Shown one piece after another: positions 9,441 through 19,709 of a stretch of 64,000 nucleotides of DNA. Made by a program: the position numbers and the translations under genes. The notes beneath the pieces were generated by a model. The model was not told where the DNA came from, searched no databases, and worked only from the letters and a program-made list of their open reading frames with translations. This DNA comes from Micromonospora halotolerans (lineage in GTDB: Bacteria > Actinomycetota > Actinomycetes > Mycobacteriales > Micromonosporaceae), in contig NZ_CP134876.1 of the NCBI RefSeq assembly GCF_032108445.1, forward strand, positions 2,852,001 to 2,916,000. The letters run 5' to 3'. Position 1 is the first letter of the stretch; each line of letters opens with the position of its first letter.

Positions 9441-10865
9441 GTGAAGGGCCTTGGCGTACGCGGCTGGTTGCTGCTGGGGCTCATCACCGTGGTCGTCCTC
9501 GCCGCCACCGGCGTGTGGAACCCGTTCCCCGCCGTCTGGGACTGGGTCGACCGGAGCAAGCCGATCTCCGAGCCGGACGTGGTCTGGCAGCAGCGGGTCG
9601 GCGGCACCCCGAAGAGCGTCACCATCGCCGGCGACACCGTGATCGTCGAGCAGCGCACCCGGGTCGAGGCACGCGGCCTGGCCAACGGCACCCAGCTCTG
9701 GGAGCGCAAGGCCGACTGGGCGGCGGTGGCCGGCGGCGACCGGGACGCGGTCGTCGCCGTGGGCAAGCTCCTGGACAAGGGCTACGAGGTGCTCGACCCC
9801 GCCACCGGCGTGGTGCGCCGCCGCGACGAGCGGGCGGTGGCCGTCTGGACCTACCGCAACCTGCTGCTCGACGCCTACTGCGTGCAGTCCACCGACTGCA
9901 CGCTGCGGGCCTGGGATCCGCGCGGCACCGCGCCGCGCTGGAGCGCCTTCCTGCCCGGCGTGAACAGCGGGGTGCTCGCCGACAACCCCGAGCTGCTGGG
10001 CACCCGGCGGCTCGGCGCGCCGCGGATCGACGGCGGGGTGGCCGGGCCGGAGCCGGTCCCGCCGCTGCTCGGCTTCCCGGTCGACGACCGGGTGCACGTC
10101 GTGGACACCGCCACCGGGCGGGTTCTCCAGAACGTCGAGCCCGGCCGCGAGGAGCGGCTCGCGGTGGTCGGCGGCCGGCTGCTCCGGATCGCCGCCACCT
10201 CCCGCGACGGGACCTGCTACTTCGCCCTCACCGCCGTCGACCCGGCCACCGGCCAGCAGGTGTGGCGCCGCAACGGGGTGAACCTGCGGACCGCCGACTA
10301 CGCCGGCTGCGTGCAGCGGGAGGACCCGCAGGGCGCCCGGAACGTGCTCATCGGGGTCGCCCCGGACGGGCGCGAGGCGGTGATCGACGGGTACGACGGC
10401 CGGCTGCTCCAGGTCGGCGCCGAGGGCGAGAAGCTGCTCGCCGTCGACGACCGCTACGCGCTCGTGCGCAGCGCCGACAAGGACTCGCTCCTCGGCCGGG
10501 AGCTGTCGGCCGACCACACCCGGTGGACCCGGCCGGCCGGCGGGAAGACCGGCGCGGCGCTCACCCCGTACGCGGCGCTGATCGCCGAGGACAAGCCGTC
10601 CCGGCTCATCGCGGTCGAACCGCGCAGCGGTCGGGAGCTGGTCCTCCTGCGCACCTCGGCGAACGCCCTGGCGGTCGGCCCGAACGGCATGATCATCGGG
10701 GAGGGCCGGGAGATCGGGTACGTCCGCTGGGGCGCCGGGGCCGCCGGGGTGCCTCCGCCGGACGAGGGCGCGGTGCCCGCGCCGGACCCGGGCGACACCT
10801 GGCGACCCCCGACCGACCAGGGCAGTTGCGGCCCGAAGAACGAGCTCTGCGCCGACGGCAAGTGA
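9441..10865 (+). CDS. Membrane-anchored PQQ-like beta-propeller protein (second copy)
   Basis: A 474-aa protein with an N-terminal transmembrane anchor ([19 protein letters not shown]) followed by propeller repeats such as [41 protein letters not shown] and [13 protein letters not shown]. Paired cysteines (YCVQSTDC, near 155) suggest disulfides outside the cell. The GTG at 9441 is chosen because TACCGT at 9428-9433 places transcription start at that codon; a GTG at 9417 in frame is the alternative. It is a paralogue in architecture of the protein at 3287. Confidence 0.8.
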   Translation: MKGLGVRGWLLLGLITVVVLAATGVWNPFPAVWDWVDRSKPISEPDVVWQQRVGGTPKSVTIAGDTVIVEQRTRVEARGLANGTQLWERKADWAAVAGGDRDAVVAVGKLLDKGYEVLDPATGVVRRRDERAVAVWTYRNLLLDAYCVQSTDCTLRAWDPRGTAPRWSAFLPGVNSGVLADNPELLGTRRLGAPRIDGGVAGPEPVPPLLGFPVDDRVHVVDTATGRVLQNVEPGREERLAVVGGRLLRIAATSRDGTCYFALTAVDPATGQQVWRRNGVNLRTADYAGCVQREDPQGARNVLIGVAPDGREAVIDGYDGRLLQVGAEGEKLLAVDDRYALVRSADKDSLLGRELSADHTRWTRPAGGKTGAALTPYAALIAEDKPSRLIAVEPRSGRELVLLRTSANALAVGPNGMIIGEGREIGYVRWGAGAAGVPPPDEGAVPAPDPGDTWRPPTDQGSCGPKNELCADGK

Positions 10866-10928
10866 CGCCGGGTGAGAGCGGCGTCCCACGACCCACCCGG
10901 CGGGTGCCACCGATCGACGGCTCTGCCC

Positions 10929-10934
10929 TAGGCT
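10929..10934 (+). promoter_or_regulatory. -10 box of leaderless class I fumarase gene
   Basis: TAGGCT ends 8 nt before the ATG at 10943 and no ribosome site is present, pointing to a leaderless transcript. Confidence 0.45.
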
Positions 10935-10942
10935 TTTCGGTC

Positions 10943-12610
10943 ATGAGCAGTGCCGCCGCCTTCTCGTACGCCCCCCTGCTGCCGACCGGACCCGACCAGA
11001 CGGAGTACCGCCTGGTCACCGATGAGGGCGTCGACGTCGTCAACGGCCCGGGTGGCCGACGGTTCCTCACCGTGGAGCCCGCCGCGCTGACCGCGCTGAC
11101 CGCCGAGGCGATGCACGACATCGCCCACTTCCTCCGCCCGGCCCACCTGGCCCAGCTCCGGTCGATCATCGACGACCCGGCGGCCTCGCCGAACGACCGG
11201 TTCGTCGCGCTGGACCTGCTGCGCAACGCCAACATCGCCGCCGGCGGCGTGCTGCCGATGTGCCAGGACACCGGCACCGCGATCGTCATGGGCAAGCGTG
11301 GCCGGCACGTGCTCACCGACGGCACCGACGCCGAGGCCATCTCGCGCGGCGTCTACCAGGCCTACACCCGGCTCAACCTGCGCTACTCGCAGCTGGCCCC
11401 GCTGACCATGTGGGACGAGCGGAACACCGGCAGCAACCTGCCGGCCCAGGTCGAGCTCTACGCCGAGGATCCGGACGGGCACGCCGACGCGTACAAGTTC
11501 CTCTTCATGGCCAAGGGCGGTGGCTCGGCCAACAAGTCCTACCTCTACCAGGAGACCAAGGCGCTGTTGAATCCCACGCGGATGATGCAGTTCCTGGAGG
11601 AGAAGCTGCGCCTCATCGGCACCGCGGCCTGCCCGCCCTACCACCTGGCCATCGTCATCGGCGGCACCTCCGCCGAGTACGCGCTGAAGACCGCCAAGTA
11701 CGCCTCCGCGAAATACCTGGACGCCCTCCCGACGCAGGGCTCGATGAGCGCGCACGGCTTCCGCGACCTCGAACTGGAGGCCGAGGTGCTGGAGCTGACC
11801 CGCAACTTCGGCATCGGCGCGCAGTTCGGTGGGCGCTACTTCTGCCACGACGTCCGGGTGGTCCGGCTGCCCCGGCACGGCGCGTCCTGCCCGGTGGCCA
11901 TCGCGGTCTCGTGCTCGGCCGACCGCCAGGCGGTCGCCAAGATCACCCCGTCGGGTGTCTGGCTGGAGCGCCTGGAGACCGACCCGGCGCGCTACCTGCC
12001 CGACGTCACCGAGGCCCACCTGGACAGCTCCGAGGTGGTCCGGGTCGACCTCAACCGGCCGATGGACGAGATCCGCGCCGAGCTGTCGAAATACCCGGTG
12101 AAGACCCGGCTGTCGCTGACCGGCCCGCTCGTGGTGGCCCGGGACATCGCACACGCCAAGATCGCCGAGCGGCTGGACGCCGGCGAGCCGATGCCGCAGT
12201 ACCTGCGCGACCACGCCGTCTACTACGCCGGCCCGGCCAAGACCCCGGAGGGCTACGCCTCCGGCTCGTTCGGCCCCACCACGGCCGGCCGGATGGACGC
12301 CTACGTGGAGAAGTTCCAGGCCGCCGGCGGCTCGATGGTGATGCTGGCCAAGGGCAACCGCTCCGCCCAGGTCACCCGCTCCTGCCAGACCCACGGGGGC
12401 TTCTACCTCGGCTCGATCGGCGGCCCGGCCGCCCGCCTCGCCCAGGACTGCATCAAGCACGTCGAGGTGCTCGAATACCCCGAGCTGGGCATGGAGGCGG
12501 TGTGGAAGATCGAGGTGGAGGACTTCCCGGCCTTCATCGTGGTCGACGACAAGGGCGAGGACTTCTTCGCCGAGGTCACCAAGCCGGTGCTCACCGTCGG
12601 GCGGCGCTGA
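10943..12610 (+). CDS. fumA: Class I (iron-sulfur) fumarate hydratase
   Basis: A 555-aa class I fumarase that interconverts fumarate and malate with an oxygen-sensitive [4Fe-4S] cluster. Candidate cluster cysteines lie in [15 protein letters not shown] and the [11 protein letters not shown] stretch. Other family motifs are [45 protein letters not shown] and the beta-domain [11 protein letters not shown]. Length fits the single-chain form (alpha plus beta domains). A heat-stable class II fumarase is encoded 3.3 kb away, giving iron-dependent and iron-free versions side by side. The gene ends in a perfect palindrome terminator. Confidence 0.93.
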   Translation: MSSAAAFSYAPLLPTGPDQTEYRLVTDEGVDVVNGPGGRRFLTVEPAALTALTAEAMHDIAHFLRPAHLAQLRSIIDDPAASPNDRFVALDLLRNANIAAGGVLPMCQDTGTAIVMGKRGRHVLTDGTDAEAISRGVYQAYTRLNLRYSQLAPLTMWDERNTGSNLPAQVELYAEDPDGHADAYKFLFMAKGGGSANKSYLYQETKALLNPTRMMQFLEEKLRLIGTAACPPYHLAIVIGGTSAEYALKTAKYASAKYLDALPTQGSMSAHGFRDLELEAEVLELTRNFGIGAQFGGRYFCHDVRVVRLPRHGASCPVAIAVSCSADRQAVAKITPSGVWLERLETDPARYLPDVTEAHLDSSEVVRVDLNRPMDEIRAELSKYPVKTRLSLTGPLVVARDIAHAKIAERLDAGEPMPQYLRDHAVYYAGPAKTPEGYASGSFGPTTAGRMDAYVEKFQAAGGSMVMLAKGNRSAQVTRSCQTHGGFYLGSIGGPAARLAQDCIKHVEVLEYPELGMEAVWKIEVEDFPAFIVVDDKGEDFFAEVTKPVLTVGRR

Positions 12611-12625
12611 CCTTTCGACGTACGC

Positions 12626-12663
12626 GACAGGGCGCCGGGTGGGATCCCACCCGGCGCCCTGTC
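12626..12663. terminator. Perfect 38-bp palindrome terminator after fumA
   Basis: GACAGGGCGCCGGGTGGGA is followed at once by its exact reverse complement, giving a 19-bp stem with no formal loop. It starts 15 nt after the fumA stop. Confidence 0.8.
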
Positions 12664-12727
12664 GTCGGCGCCCGGTCAGCCCGGGTGGGCACGGAGAACC
12701 GAAGCAGTAGGTAACTCATCGACATCG

Positions 12728-12764
12728 GTGCGCCCGTCCGGGCGCGGAGCCCGGGCGGGCGCAC
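12728..12764. terminator. Second hairpin in the fumA-SARP gap
   Basis: GTGCGCCCGTCCGGGC can pair with GCCCGGGCGGGCGCAC (one imperfect position). The rest of the 306-bp gap between fumA and the regulator at 12917 holds only this, the terminator above, and a possible TACGCT -10 box at 12875-12880. Confidence 0.5.
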
Positions 12765-12916
12765 CGCCCCCGTCGGATGCCGTCACCGACAACCGCGCCC
12801 AGTCTCCGGTCCGGTGCTGTCGATCCGCTATCACATCGCTATCGCCTGCCCGAGGCGATCCGTGACCGTCGGGCTACGCTGCTGAAAGTTGCACAAGAAG
12901 GCATGCGGGGGCACAG

Positions 12917-15892
12917 ATGCGGTTCGCGATTCTGGGCCCGCTGCGGGTGGGCGGTGGCGAGGCCACCATCACCGCAGGTCGGGACCGGACGGTGCTCGCC
13001 GTGCTGCTGCTGCGAGCGGGCCGGGTGGTGCCCGTCGAGGAGCTGATCGACGCGGTCTGGGAGGACCACCCGCCGGCCACCGCGCGCACCCAGCTCCAGA
13101 TCTGTGTGTCGCGCTTGCGACAGCGTCTGGCGGCGCTCGGCTCACCAGCGGAGATCATCATCACCGACCCGGTCGGCTACGGCGTCCGGATCGAGCCCGA
13201 CGACCTCGACGCCGAGGTGTTCGCCCGAGCCGTGGAGGCCGGCCGGGCCGCCGCCGGTCGGCCCACCGAGGCGCGCCAGCACTACCGCGCCGCGCTGGCG
13301 CTGTGGCGCGGCCCGGCACTGGGCGGGATCGCCAGCCGGAGCGTACGGCGGCGTGCGCAGGCCCTCGACGAGCAGCGACTCGCCGCGTTGGAGGAGTCCG
13401 TCGACGTCGAGCTGCGCCTGGGCGGGGCGGCCGACGTGATCGACGAGCTGACCGAGAGCGTGGAACGCAACCCGCTCCGCGAGCGGCTGCGCGGTCAGCT
13501 CATGCTCGCCCTCTCCGCGGTGGGCCGGCAGGCGGACGCGCTCGCCGTCTACCGGGAGGGCCGCCGGATCTACGCCGAGGAGCTGGGCATCGAGCCCGGT
13601 GCCGGGCTGCAGGAGCTGCACCAGCGGGTGCTGGCCGGCGACCTGGCGTTGGCCGGCGCAGGGGCCCTGCCGGTCGTCCCGGTGCGCGCTCTGCCGCCGG
13701 CGATCAGCGACTTCACCGGCCGGGAGCAGACCATGGCCCGGTTGGTGAAGGAGATCGAGGAGGACGCCGCCCGGGTGCACCTCATCGACGGGATGGCCGG
13801 AAGCGGCAAGACCACCCTGGCCGTGCAGGTGGCGACCGCCCTGGCCGACCGCTACCCGGACGCGCAGCTCTTCGTCGACCTGCACGGGCACAGCGAACGG
13901 ACGCCCGTGCCCCCCGGCGCGGCGGTGGCCACCCTGCTGCGCCAGCTCGGTGTCCCGGCGGAGCGGGTGCCACTGGAACTCGACGACCGGCTCGCCCTCT
14001 GGCGTAGCGAACTGGCCGGGCGGCGGGCCCTCGTGGTGCTGGACAACGCCGCCGATGCCGACCAGGTGGCGCCACTGCTGGCGAACGGTCCCGACTGCCT
14101 GATGCTGATCACCAGTCGGCGCCGGTTGGTCGGCCTGGACGGGGGCCGGCCGTCGTCGCTGCCCGTGCTGGATCCCGAGGAGGCCATCGAGTTGCTCGGC
14201 CGGGTCGCCGGCGAGGACCGCGTGGCCGCCGAGCCGGAGGCCGCCGCCGAGGTGGCCCGGCGCTGCGGGTACCTGCCGCTGGCCATCCGGCTGGCCGGTG
14301 CCCGGCTGGCGCACCGGCCCCGCTGGCGGGTCGCCGACCTGGCCGGGCGCCTGGTCACCGGCGGCGGGCCGCTGGCCGAGCTGGCCGCCGGTCAACGATC
14401 GGTGGGGCAGGCGTTCGCGCTGTCGTACGCCCAGATCTCCCCGGCGGCGCAGCGGGTGTTCCGGCTGCTCGGCCTGCACCCCGGCCAGCGGTTCGACAAC
14501 CGGGTCGCCGCCGCGCTCGCCGATGTCGGCCTGCCCGTGGCTCAGGACCTGCTCGACGAACTGGTCGACGCGCACCTGGCCGAGGAGGTGGAGCCCGGCC
14601 GGTACCGGCTGCACGACCTGATCCGGGAGTACGGCCGGACGCTGCTCGGCGCTCCGGAGCGGGCCGCCGAGCGGACGGAGGCCCTGGAGCGGCTGCTCGA
14701 CCACCACCTGCACGTCACCGTGGCGATCGCCCGGACCTTCGAGGCGGCGGGCAGCCGGAGGACGCTGCCGGCGGGCACCTCCGTTCGCCGTGATCTGGTG
14801 GAGGCGGCCGCCTCCGAGGGGCGGCCCTGGTTCGAGGAGAACCTGGCCGTACTCACCGCCCTGGTCCGGCTCGCCGAGGAGGAGGGCTTTCCGGAGCGGT
14901 GCTGGCAGTTGGCGCGGGCCTGCTGGCGGCTCAACTTCGACGGCGGGCACCTCGACGAGCTGATCGAGACGCACACGATCGGCCTGCGGGTCGCCGAGCG
15001 GATCGGCGACGACATGGCCGTCGCCTCCATGCTCAACTACCTGTCCTCGGCGTACTTCCGGCTGGGTCGCTTCCCGGAGGCGATCCGACTCATGGAACTG
15101 GCACTCGACCTGCGCCGCCGGCTCGGGCTGCGGAGCGAGGTGCTCAGCACCCTGTGGAACCTCGGCATCTCCTACGCGGTCAACGGTGACTTCCGCCAGG
15201 GCATGGCACGGTTCGACGAGGCGCTCGGGCTGGTGCGGGGTCTCAGCGACGCCGCCGACCTGACGAACCTGCAGAACAACCTCTGCATGGCACTGCTGGC
15301 CTGGGGCCGGTACGAGAGGGCGCTGCACATCGGTCGGCTGCACCTCATGCTGGCCCGCCAGACCGGAGACCTGCGGCAGACCTCCCACGCCGTGGGGCAC
15401 CTGGGCATGGCCAGGCACCGGATGGGTGACGTGGCACCGGCCCGCCGGCTCCTGCGGGTCGCGCTCCACCTCAAGCGCCAGTTGGGCAACCGCTACGGCG
15501 AGGGCGAGGTGCTCAACGAGATGGGCATGATGGAACGGGAGGACGGCCGTCCGGAGCGGGCCGCCGCCCTGCACCGCGAGGCGCTGGTGGCGATCACGGA
15601 GGTGGGTGACCGGATCGGGCAGTGCGCCTCCCGCAATCTGCTCGCACTGGCCATTCGCGACCAGGGGGACGTGGCGAGCGCGCTGGACCTGCACCGCCGG
15701 GTGCTCGCCGATGCCACTCGCCTGGGTGCCCGCTACGAACAGGCCCGAGCGCTGGACGGCATCGCCCGCTGCCTGCGGGACACCGACCCCGAGGGCGCCC
15801 GCTCACACTGGACCCGGTCGCTGGCGCTGTTCCGCCAGGTCGAGTCGCCGGACCGGCACGAGGTGGAACGGCTGCTGTCGGAGCTGGACTGA
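12917..15892 (+). CDS. AfsR/SARP-type regulator with BTAD, NB-ARC and TPR domains
   Basis: A 991-aa multidomain regulator. Residues 1-95 form an OmpR-like winged helix ([11 protein letters not shown] ... VSRLRQRL). Residues 100-245 are the bacterial transcriptional activation domain ([26 protein letters not shown]). A STAND/NB-ARC ATPase follows with Walker [10 protein letters not shown] near 290-298 and [15 protein letters not shown]. The C-terminal third is tetratricopeptide repeats ([17 protein letters not shown] and similar). SARPs of this layout are global or pathway-specific activators, often of secondary metabolism. No biosynthetic cluster is adjacent, so the target is unknown. Confidence 0.92.
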   Translation: MRFAILGPLRVGGGEATITAGRDRTVLAVLLLRAGRVVPVEELIDAVWEDHPPATARTQLQICVSRLRQRLAALGSPAEIIITDPVGYGVRIEPDDLDAEVFARAVEAGRAAAGRPTEARQHYRAALALWRGPALGGIASRSVRRRAQALDEQRLAALEESVDVELRLGGAADVIDELTESVERNPLRERLRGQLMLALSAVGRQADALAVYREGRRIYAEELGIEPGAGLQELHQRVLAGDLALAGAGALPVVPVRALPPAISDFTGREQTMARLVKEIEEDAARVHLIDGMAGSGKTTLAVQVATALADRYPDAQLFVDLHGHSERTPVPPGAAVATLLRQLGVPAERVPLELDDRLALWRSELAGRRALVVLDNAADADQVAPLLANGPDCLMLITSRRRLVGLDGGRPSSLPVLDPEEAIELLGRVAGEDRVAAEPEAAAEVARRCGYLPLAIRLAGARLAHRPRWRVADLAGRLVTGGGPLAELAAGQRSVGQAFALSYAQISPAAQRVFRLLGLHPGQRFDNRVAAALADVGLPVAQDLLDELVDAHLAEEVEPGRYRLHDLIREYGRTLLGAPERAAERTEALERLLDHHLHVTVAIARTFEAAGSRRTLPAGTSVRRDLVEAAASEGRPWFEENLAVLTALVRLAEEEGFPERCWQLARACWRLNFDGGHLDELIETHTIGLRVAERIGDDMAVASMLNYLSSAYFRLGRFPEAIRLMELALDLRRRLGLRSEVLSTLWNLGISYAVNGDFRQGMARFDEALGLVRGLSDAADLTNLQNNLCMALLAWGRYERALHIGRLHLMLARQTGDLRQTSHAVGHLGMARHRMGDVAPARRLLRVALHLKRQLGNRYGEGEVLNEMGMMEREDGRPERAAALHREALVAITEVGDRIGQCASRNLLALAIRDQGDVASALDLHRRVLADATRLGARYEQARALDGIARCLRDTDPEGARSHWTRSLALFRQVESPDRHEVERLLSELD

Positions 15893-15936
15893 GCGATCAT
15901 CTGCGAGTCGGCGGCGGGCGCGGCAGGATGGTACGC

Positions 15937-17337
15937 GTGACGACTCCAGAGGCGACCGGCTACCGCATCGAACGCGACTCGATGGGTGAGGTGGAGGTGC
16001 CCACCGAGGCGCTGTGGCGGGCGCAGACCCAGCGTGCGGTGCAGAACTTCCCGATCTCCGGGCGGGGCATCGAACCGGCCCAGATCAAGGCCCTGGCGCA
16101 GATCAAGGGGGCGGCCGCCCAGGTCAACGCCGAGCTGGGGGTGATCGGCGCGGACGTGGGCGAGGCGATCGCCACGGCGGCCGCCCACGTCGCCGACGGC
16201 GGCTACGACGACCAGTTCCCGGTCGACGTCTTCCAGACCGGCTCGGGCACCTCGTCCAACATGAACACCAACGAGGTGATCGCCACCCTGGCCGGGCGGG
16301 AGCTGGGCCGCAACGTGCACCCGAACGACGACGTCAACGCCTCCCAGTCCAGCAACGACGTCTTCCCGTCCTCGATCCACCTGGCCGCCACGCAGGCGGT
16401 GGTGGAGGACCTGCTGCCCGCGCTGAAGCACCTGGCCGGCGCCCTGGAGGACAAGGCCGCCGAGTTCGAGACCGTGGTGAAGGCGGGGCGTACCCACCTC
16501 ATGGACGCCACCCCGGTCACCCTGGGGCAGGAGTTCGGGGGCTACGCCGCGCAGGTCCGCTACGGCGTCGAGCGGCTGGAGGGGGCGCTGCCCCGGCTGG
16601 CCGAGCTGCCCCTCGGTGGCACCGCCGTGGGCACCGGCATCAACACCCCGCTCGGCTTCGCGGCGCGGGTGATCGAGAAGCTGCGCGCCTCGACCGGGCT
16701 GCCGCTGACCGAGGCCCGCAACCACTTCGAGGCGCAGGGCGCCCGGGACGCGCTGGTGGAGACCTCCGGCCAGCTCCGCACCGTCGCCGTCGGCCTCTAC
16801 AAGATGGCCAACGACATCCGCTGGATGGGCTCCGGCCCCCGCGCCGGCCTGCGCGAGCTGCGCATCCCCGACCTCCAGCCCGGCTCGTCGATCATGCCGG
16901 GCAAGGTGAACCCGGTCGTCGCCGAGGCGATGCGGCAGGTGTGCGCGCAGGTGATCGGCAACGACGCCGCCGTGGCGTTCGCCGGTTCGCAGGGCGACTT
17001 CGAGCTGAACGTGATGCTTCCGGTGATGGGCCGCAACCTGCTGGAGTCGATCCGGCTGATCTCCGCGGCCAGCCGGCTCTTCGCCGACCGCCTGGTGGTC
17101 GGCCTGGTCGCGGACGCCGAGGTCTGCCTGGCGTACGCCGAGGGCTCGCCGTCGATCGTCACCCCGCTCAACCGCCATCTCGGGTACGACGAGGCCGCCT
17201 CGATCGCCAAGGAGGCGCTGGCCAAGCAGGTCTCCATCCGCGAGGTGGTGATCTCCCGTGGGCACGTCGACTCGGGCAAGCTCAGCGAGACCCAGCTGGA
17301 CGAGGCCCTGGACCTGCTCCGGATGACCCACCCCTGA
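15937..17337 (+). CDS. fumC: Class II fumarate hydratase
   Basis: A 466-aa member of the fumarase/aspartase superfamily. Signature motifs are [48 protein letters not shown] and the catalytic loop [12 protein letters not shown]. The sequence favours fumarase over aspartase: [13 protein letters not shown] at the N-terminus and the SQSSND pattern. It is oxygen-stable and cofactor-free, unlike the class I enzyme nearby. The GTG at 15937 is preferred because CAGGAT lies 7 nt upstream as a plausible -10; ATG 15928 is in frame but has no space for a ribosome site. Confidence 0.93.
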   Translation: MTTPEATGYRIERDSMGEVEVPTEALWRAQTQRAVQNFPISGRGIEPAQIKALAQIKGAAAQVNAELGVIGADVGEAIATAAAHVADGGYDDQFPVDVFQTGSGTSSNMNTNEVIATLAGRELGRNVHPNDDVNASQSSNDVFPSSIHLAATQAVVEDLLPALKHLAGALEDKAAEFETVVKAGRTHLMDATPVTLGQEFGGYAAQVRYGVERLEGALPRLAELPLGGTAVGTGINTPLGFAARVIEKLRASTGLPLTEARNHFEAQGARDALVETSGQLRTVAVGLYKMANDIRWMGSGPRAGLRELRIPDLQPGSSIMPGKVNPVVAEAMRQVCAQVIGNDAAVAFAGSQGDFELNVMLPVMGRNLLESIRLISAASRLFADRLVVGLVADAEVCLAYAEGSPSIVTPLNRHLGYDEAASIAKEALAKQVSIREVVISRGHVDSGKLSETQLDEALDLLRMTHP

Positions 17338-17345
17338 GTCGGGGC

Positions 17346-17379
17346 GCCGCCCACCGCTGCTGCGTCAAGGGTGGGCGGC
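17346..17379. terminator. Convergent hairpin between fumC and CGNR gene
   Basis: GCCGCCCACC pairs with GGTGGGCGGC. The right arm overlaps the last codons of the CGNR gene, so it may serve both directions. Confidence 0.5.
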
Positions 17380-17910
17380 CGCCTTGCGGGCCCGGTAGGC
17401 GCTGACCGCCGCCCGGTTGCCGCAGCCGCCGTCGCAGAACCGGCGCGACCGGTTCTTGGAGAGGTCGACCAGCACGTTCTCGCAGTCGGGGTGGTCGCAG
17501 AGGCGCAGCCGGCTCAGCTCGCCCATGCGGATCAGGTCGGCCAGCGCCATGGCGGCCTCGACCGCCATGCGGGTGGCCAGTGGCGCGTCCCGCGGCACGG
17601 CGTGCAGGTGGTACGGCTCGTCGTCGTGCCGGACGAGCTGGGGCAGGGCGTGGGACTCCCGGAGCAGCCCGTTGACGACGGCCACGACCTCGTCGGTGTC
17701 GGCGTACCAGATCCGGCGGAGCCGGGGCCGCAGTGCGCGGACCTCGCGCAGTTCCGCCTCGCTGTGCTCGTGCCGGCCGGTCCACCCGTACGCGGTGAAG
17801 AACTCGTCGAGGGCGGTCACGTCGGGCAGCCCTTCCCGGTCGGGGCCGGCCGTGTTGACCAGCGCCGTGGCCGCGATCAGGCCGCATTCGGTGTCATGAG
17901 CGAAAAGCAA
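17365..17910 (-). CDS. ABATE / CGNR zinc-finger transcriptional regulator
   Basis: A 181-aa protein with an N-terminal ligand-sensing ABATE-type region (DTECGLIAATALVNTA, ADTDEVVAVVNGLL) and a C-terminal CGNR zinc finger. The finger has cysteines in LCDHPDCENVLVDLSKNRSRRFCDGGCGNRAAVSAYRARK and carries the name-giving CGNR. The start is TTG 17910, with AGGAG 5 nt upstream. It is divergent from the EamA exporter gene, 82 bp apart, and is the obvious candidate regulator of it. Confidence 0.88.
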   Translation of the reverse strand: MLFAHDTECGLIAATALVNTAGPDREGLPDVTALDEFFTAYGWTGRHEHSEAELREVRALRPRLRRIWYADTDEVVAVVNGLLRESHALPQLVRHDDEPYHLHAVPRDAPLATRMAVEAAMALADLIRMGELSRLRLCDHPDCENVLVDLSKNRSRRFCDGGCGNRAAVSAYRARKAAAHP

Positions 17911-17992
17911 CTTGACTCCTGTCGGGGTGCCGGCCTAGCGTCATCAGCATAACGCCATTTGACCCATGTCCGGTCGACCCAAGGAGCTGTCG

Positions 17993-18955
17993 ATGCGTGA
18001 ACGGCCCGGCGTCGGCCTCGGCCTGGCGCTGCTCTCCGCGCTCACCTTCGCCACCTCGGGCACCTTCGCCCGACCGCTGATCACCGGCGAGTGGTCCGCC
18101 GAGGCGGTGGTGCTCGCCCGGGTCGGCATCGCCGCGCTGGTGCTCGCCGTGCCCGCCCTGCTGGCGCTGCGCGGCCGGTGGCCGGTGCTGCGCCGCAACG
18201 CCGGCACGCTCGTGGTCTTCGGTCTGCTCGGGGTGGCCCTGGCCCAGGCCTGTTTCTTCAACGCCGTCCGCTACCTGCCGGTCGGCGTCGCCCTGCTGCT
18301 CGAATACCTGGGCATCGTGCTCGTGGTCGGCTGGATGTGGCTGGTCCACGGCCAGCGGCCCCGGGTGCTCACCGTGGCCGGTTCCGTGACCGCCCTGTGC
18401 GGGCTGGTGTTCGTGCTCGACCTGACCGGCGCCGGCAGCCTCGATCCGGTCGGCGTCCTGTGGGGGCTCGGGGCGGGGGTCGGCCTGGCCGGCTACTTCG
18501 TCATCGCCGGGCGGGTCGACCCGGCGCTGCCGTCGGTGGTGATGGCCAGCGGTGGCATGGCCGTCGGCGCCGTGGTGCTGCTCCTGCTCGGGCTGGTCGG
18601 GGTGCTCCCGCTGCGCGCCGGGACCGCCGATGTGAGCTTCGCCGGGCACGAGATGAGCTGGCTGGTGCCGATCGCCGGCCTGTCGCTGATCGCCGCGGTG
18701 GTCGCCTACCTCACCGGCGTCGCCGGGGCCCGGCTGCTCGGCGCGCGCCTCTCCTCCTTCGTCGGGCTGACCGAGGTGATGTTCGCGGTGCTGATCGCCT
18801 GGCTGGTGCTGGGCGAGCTGCCGAGCGGCGTGCAGCTGCTCGGCGGTGCGCTCATCGTGGCCGGTGTGGCCCTGGTCCGGGTGGACGAGCTGCGCTCGCC
18901 GGCGGACGCCGTCCCGCCGGCCCCGGCCGAGCCCGCCCTGGCCGCGGAACGATGA
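17993..18955 (+). CDS. EamA family (DMT superfamily) transporter
   Basis: A 320-aa inner-membrane protein of ten predicted helices made of two EamA repeats. The first contains LALLSALTFATSGTFARPL. The second begins near VGVLWGLGAGVGLAGYFVIAGR and ends with GLTEVMFAVLIAWLVLGELPSGVQLLGGALIVAGV. Family members export metabolites or amino acids. ATG 17993 is chosen for the AAGGAG ribosome site. The stop overlaps the start of the HAD gene (ATGA), so both are coupled, and the divergent CGNR gene probably regulates them. Confidence 0.9.
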   Translation: MRERPGVGLGLALLSALTFATSGTFARPLITGEWSAEAVVLARVGIAALVLAVPALLALRGRWPVLRRNAGTLVVFGLLGVALAQACFFNAVRYLPVGVALLLEYLGIVLVVGWMWLVHGQRPRVLTVAGSVTALCGLVFVLDLTGAGSLDPVGVLWGLGAGVGLAGYFVIAGRVDPALPSVVMASGGMAVGAVVLLLLGLVGVLPLRAGTADVSFAGHEMSWLVPIAGLSLIAAVVAYLTGVAGARLLGARLSSFVGLTEVMFAVLIAWLVLGELPSGVQLLGGALIVAGVALVRVDELRSPADAVPPAPAEPALAAER

Positions 18956-19650
18956 CCGACCCGCGCAGCGCCGTCGTCTTCGACGCCGACGAGACCCTGA
19001 TCGACCTGCGGCCGGCGGTCACCGGCGCACTGGCGGCCGTGCTCGACGAGATGCGGCGGTGGACGCCGGCGGCGGCCGAGGTGTCGCTCGCGGACCTGGA
19101 GGCGGACTGGGGCGCGGTGTTCGGGGCGCTCAGCGCCGTGCCGGTGCAGGAGATCCGGCGCGCGGCGCTGGCCCGGTCACTGGCCCGCGCCGGGCTGGAC
19201 GCCCACCTGGACGAGTTCGCCGCGCTCTTCTTCGCCCGCCGGTTCGCGCTGACCCGGCCGTTCCCGGACGCGCTGCCCGCGCTGGCCGCGCTGCGCCTCC
19301 GCCACCTCCTGGGCTTCGCCACCAACGGCAACAGCCGGGCCGAACGCTGCGGGCTCGCCGGCGAGTTCGCCTTCGAGCTGTACGCGCACGAGAACGACCT
19401 GCCCAAGAAGCCGGCGCCGGAGTTCTACGCGGCCGTGGTGGCCGCCGCCGGCCTCCCGGCCGAGCACATCGTGTACGTGGGGGACTCGCCGGAGCACGAC
19501 GTGCTCGCGGCCCAGCGCGCCGGGCTGCGGGCGGTCTGGCTGAACCGGGGCCGGCTGCCCCGCCCGCCGGGGCTCACCCCGGACGCCGAGGTGTCCACCC
19601 TGGCCGATCTCCCGGACGTGCTCGCCCACCTCGAATCCGCGAAGGCCTGA
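18952..19650 (+). CDS. HAD family hydrolase
   Basis: A 232-aa haloacid-dehalogenase-like phosphatase. Motif I is FDADETLIDL (nucleophile and acid Asp at 10/12), motif II FATNGNS, motif III the Lys of LPKKPAPEFY and motif IV VYVGDSPEHDV. A helical cap lies between motifs I and II. The substrate is probably a small phosphate ester and cannot be deduced. Translationally coupled to the EamA exporter by a 4-nt overlap. Confidence 0.88.
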   Translation: MTDPRSAVVFDADETLIDLRPAVTGALAAVLDEMRRWTPAAAEVSLADLEADWGAVFGALSAVPVQEIRRAALARSLARAGLDAHLDEFAALFFARRFALTRPFPDALPALAALRLRHLLGFATNGNSRAERCGLAGEFAFELYAHENDLPKKPAPEFYAAVVAAAGLPAEHIVYVGDSPEHDVLAAQRAGLRAVWLNRGRLPRPPGLTPDAEVSTLADLPDVLAHLESAKA

Positions 19651-19709
19651 TCGCGGCCGGTGCGTGTCCGGGACATCCGGATGCCGCCACGTCGGCGTCG
19701 GGGCGGGCC

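Noticed and set aside
12917..15892. Secondary-metabolite gene cluster marked by a SARP regulator
   Set aside because: No polyketide, peptide or terpene biosynthetic genes are adjacent; the regulator alone is not evidence.
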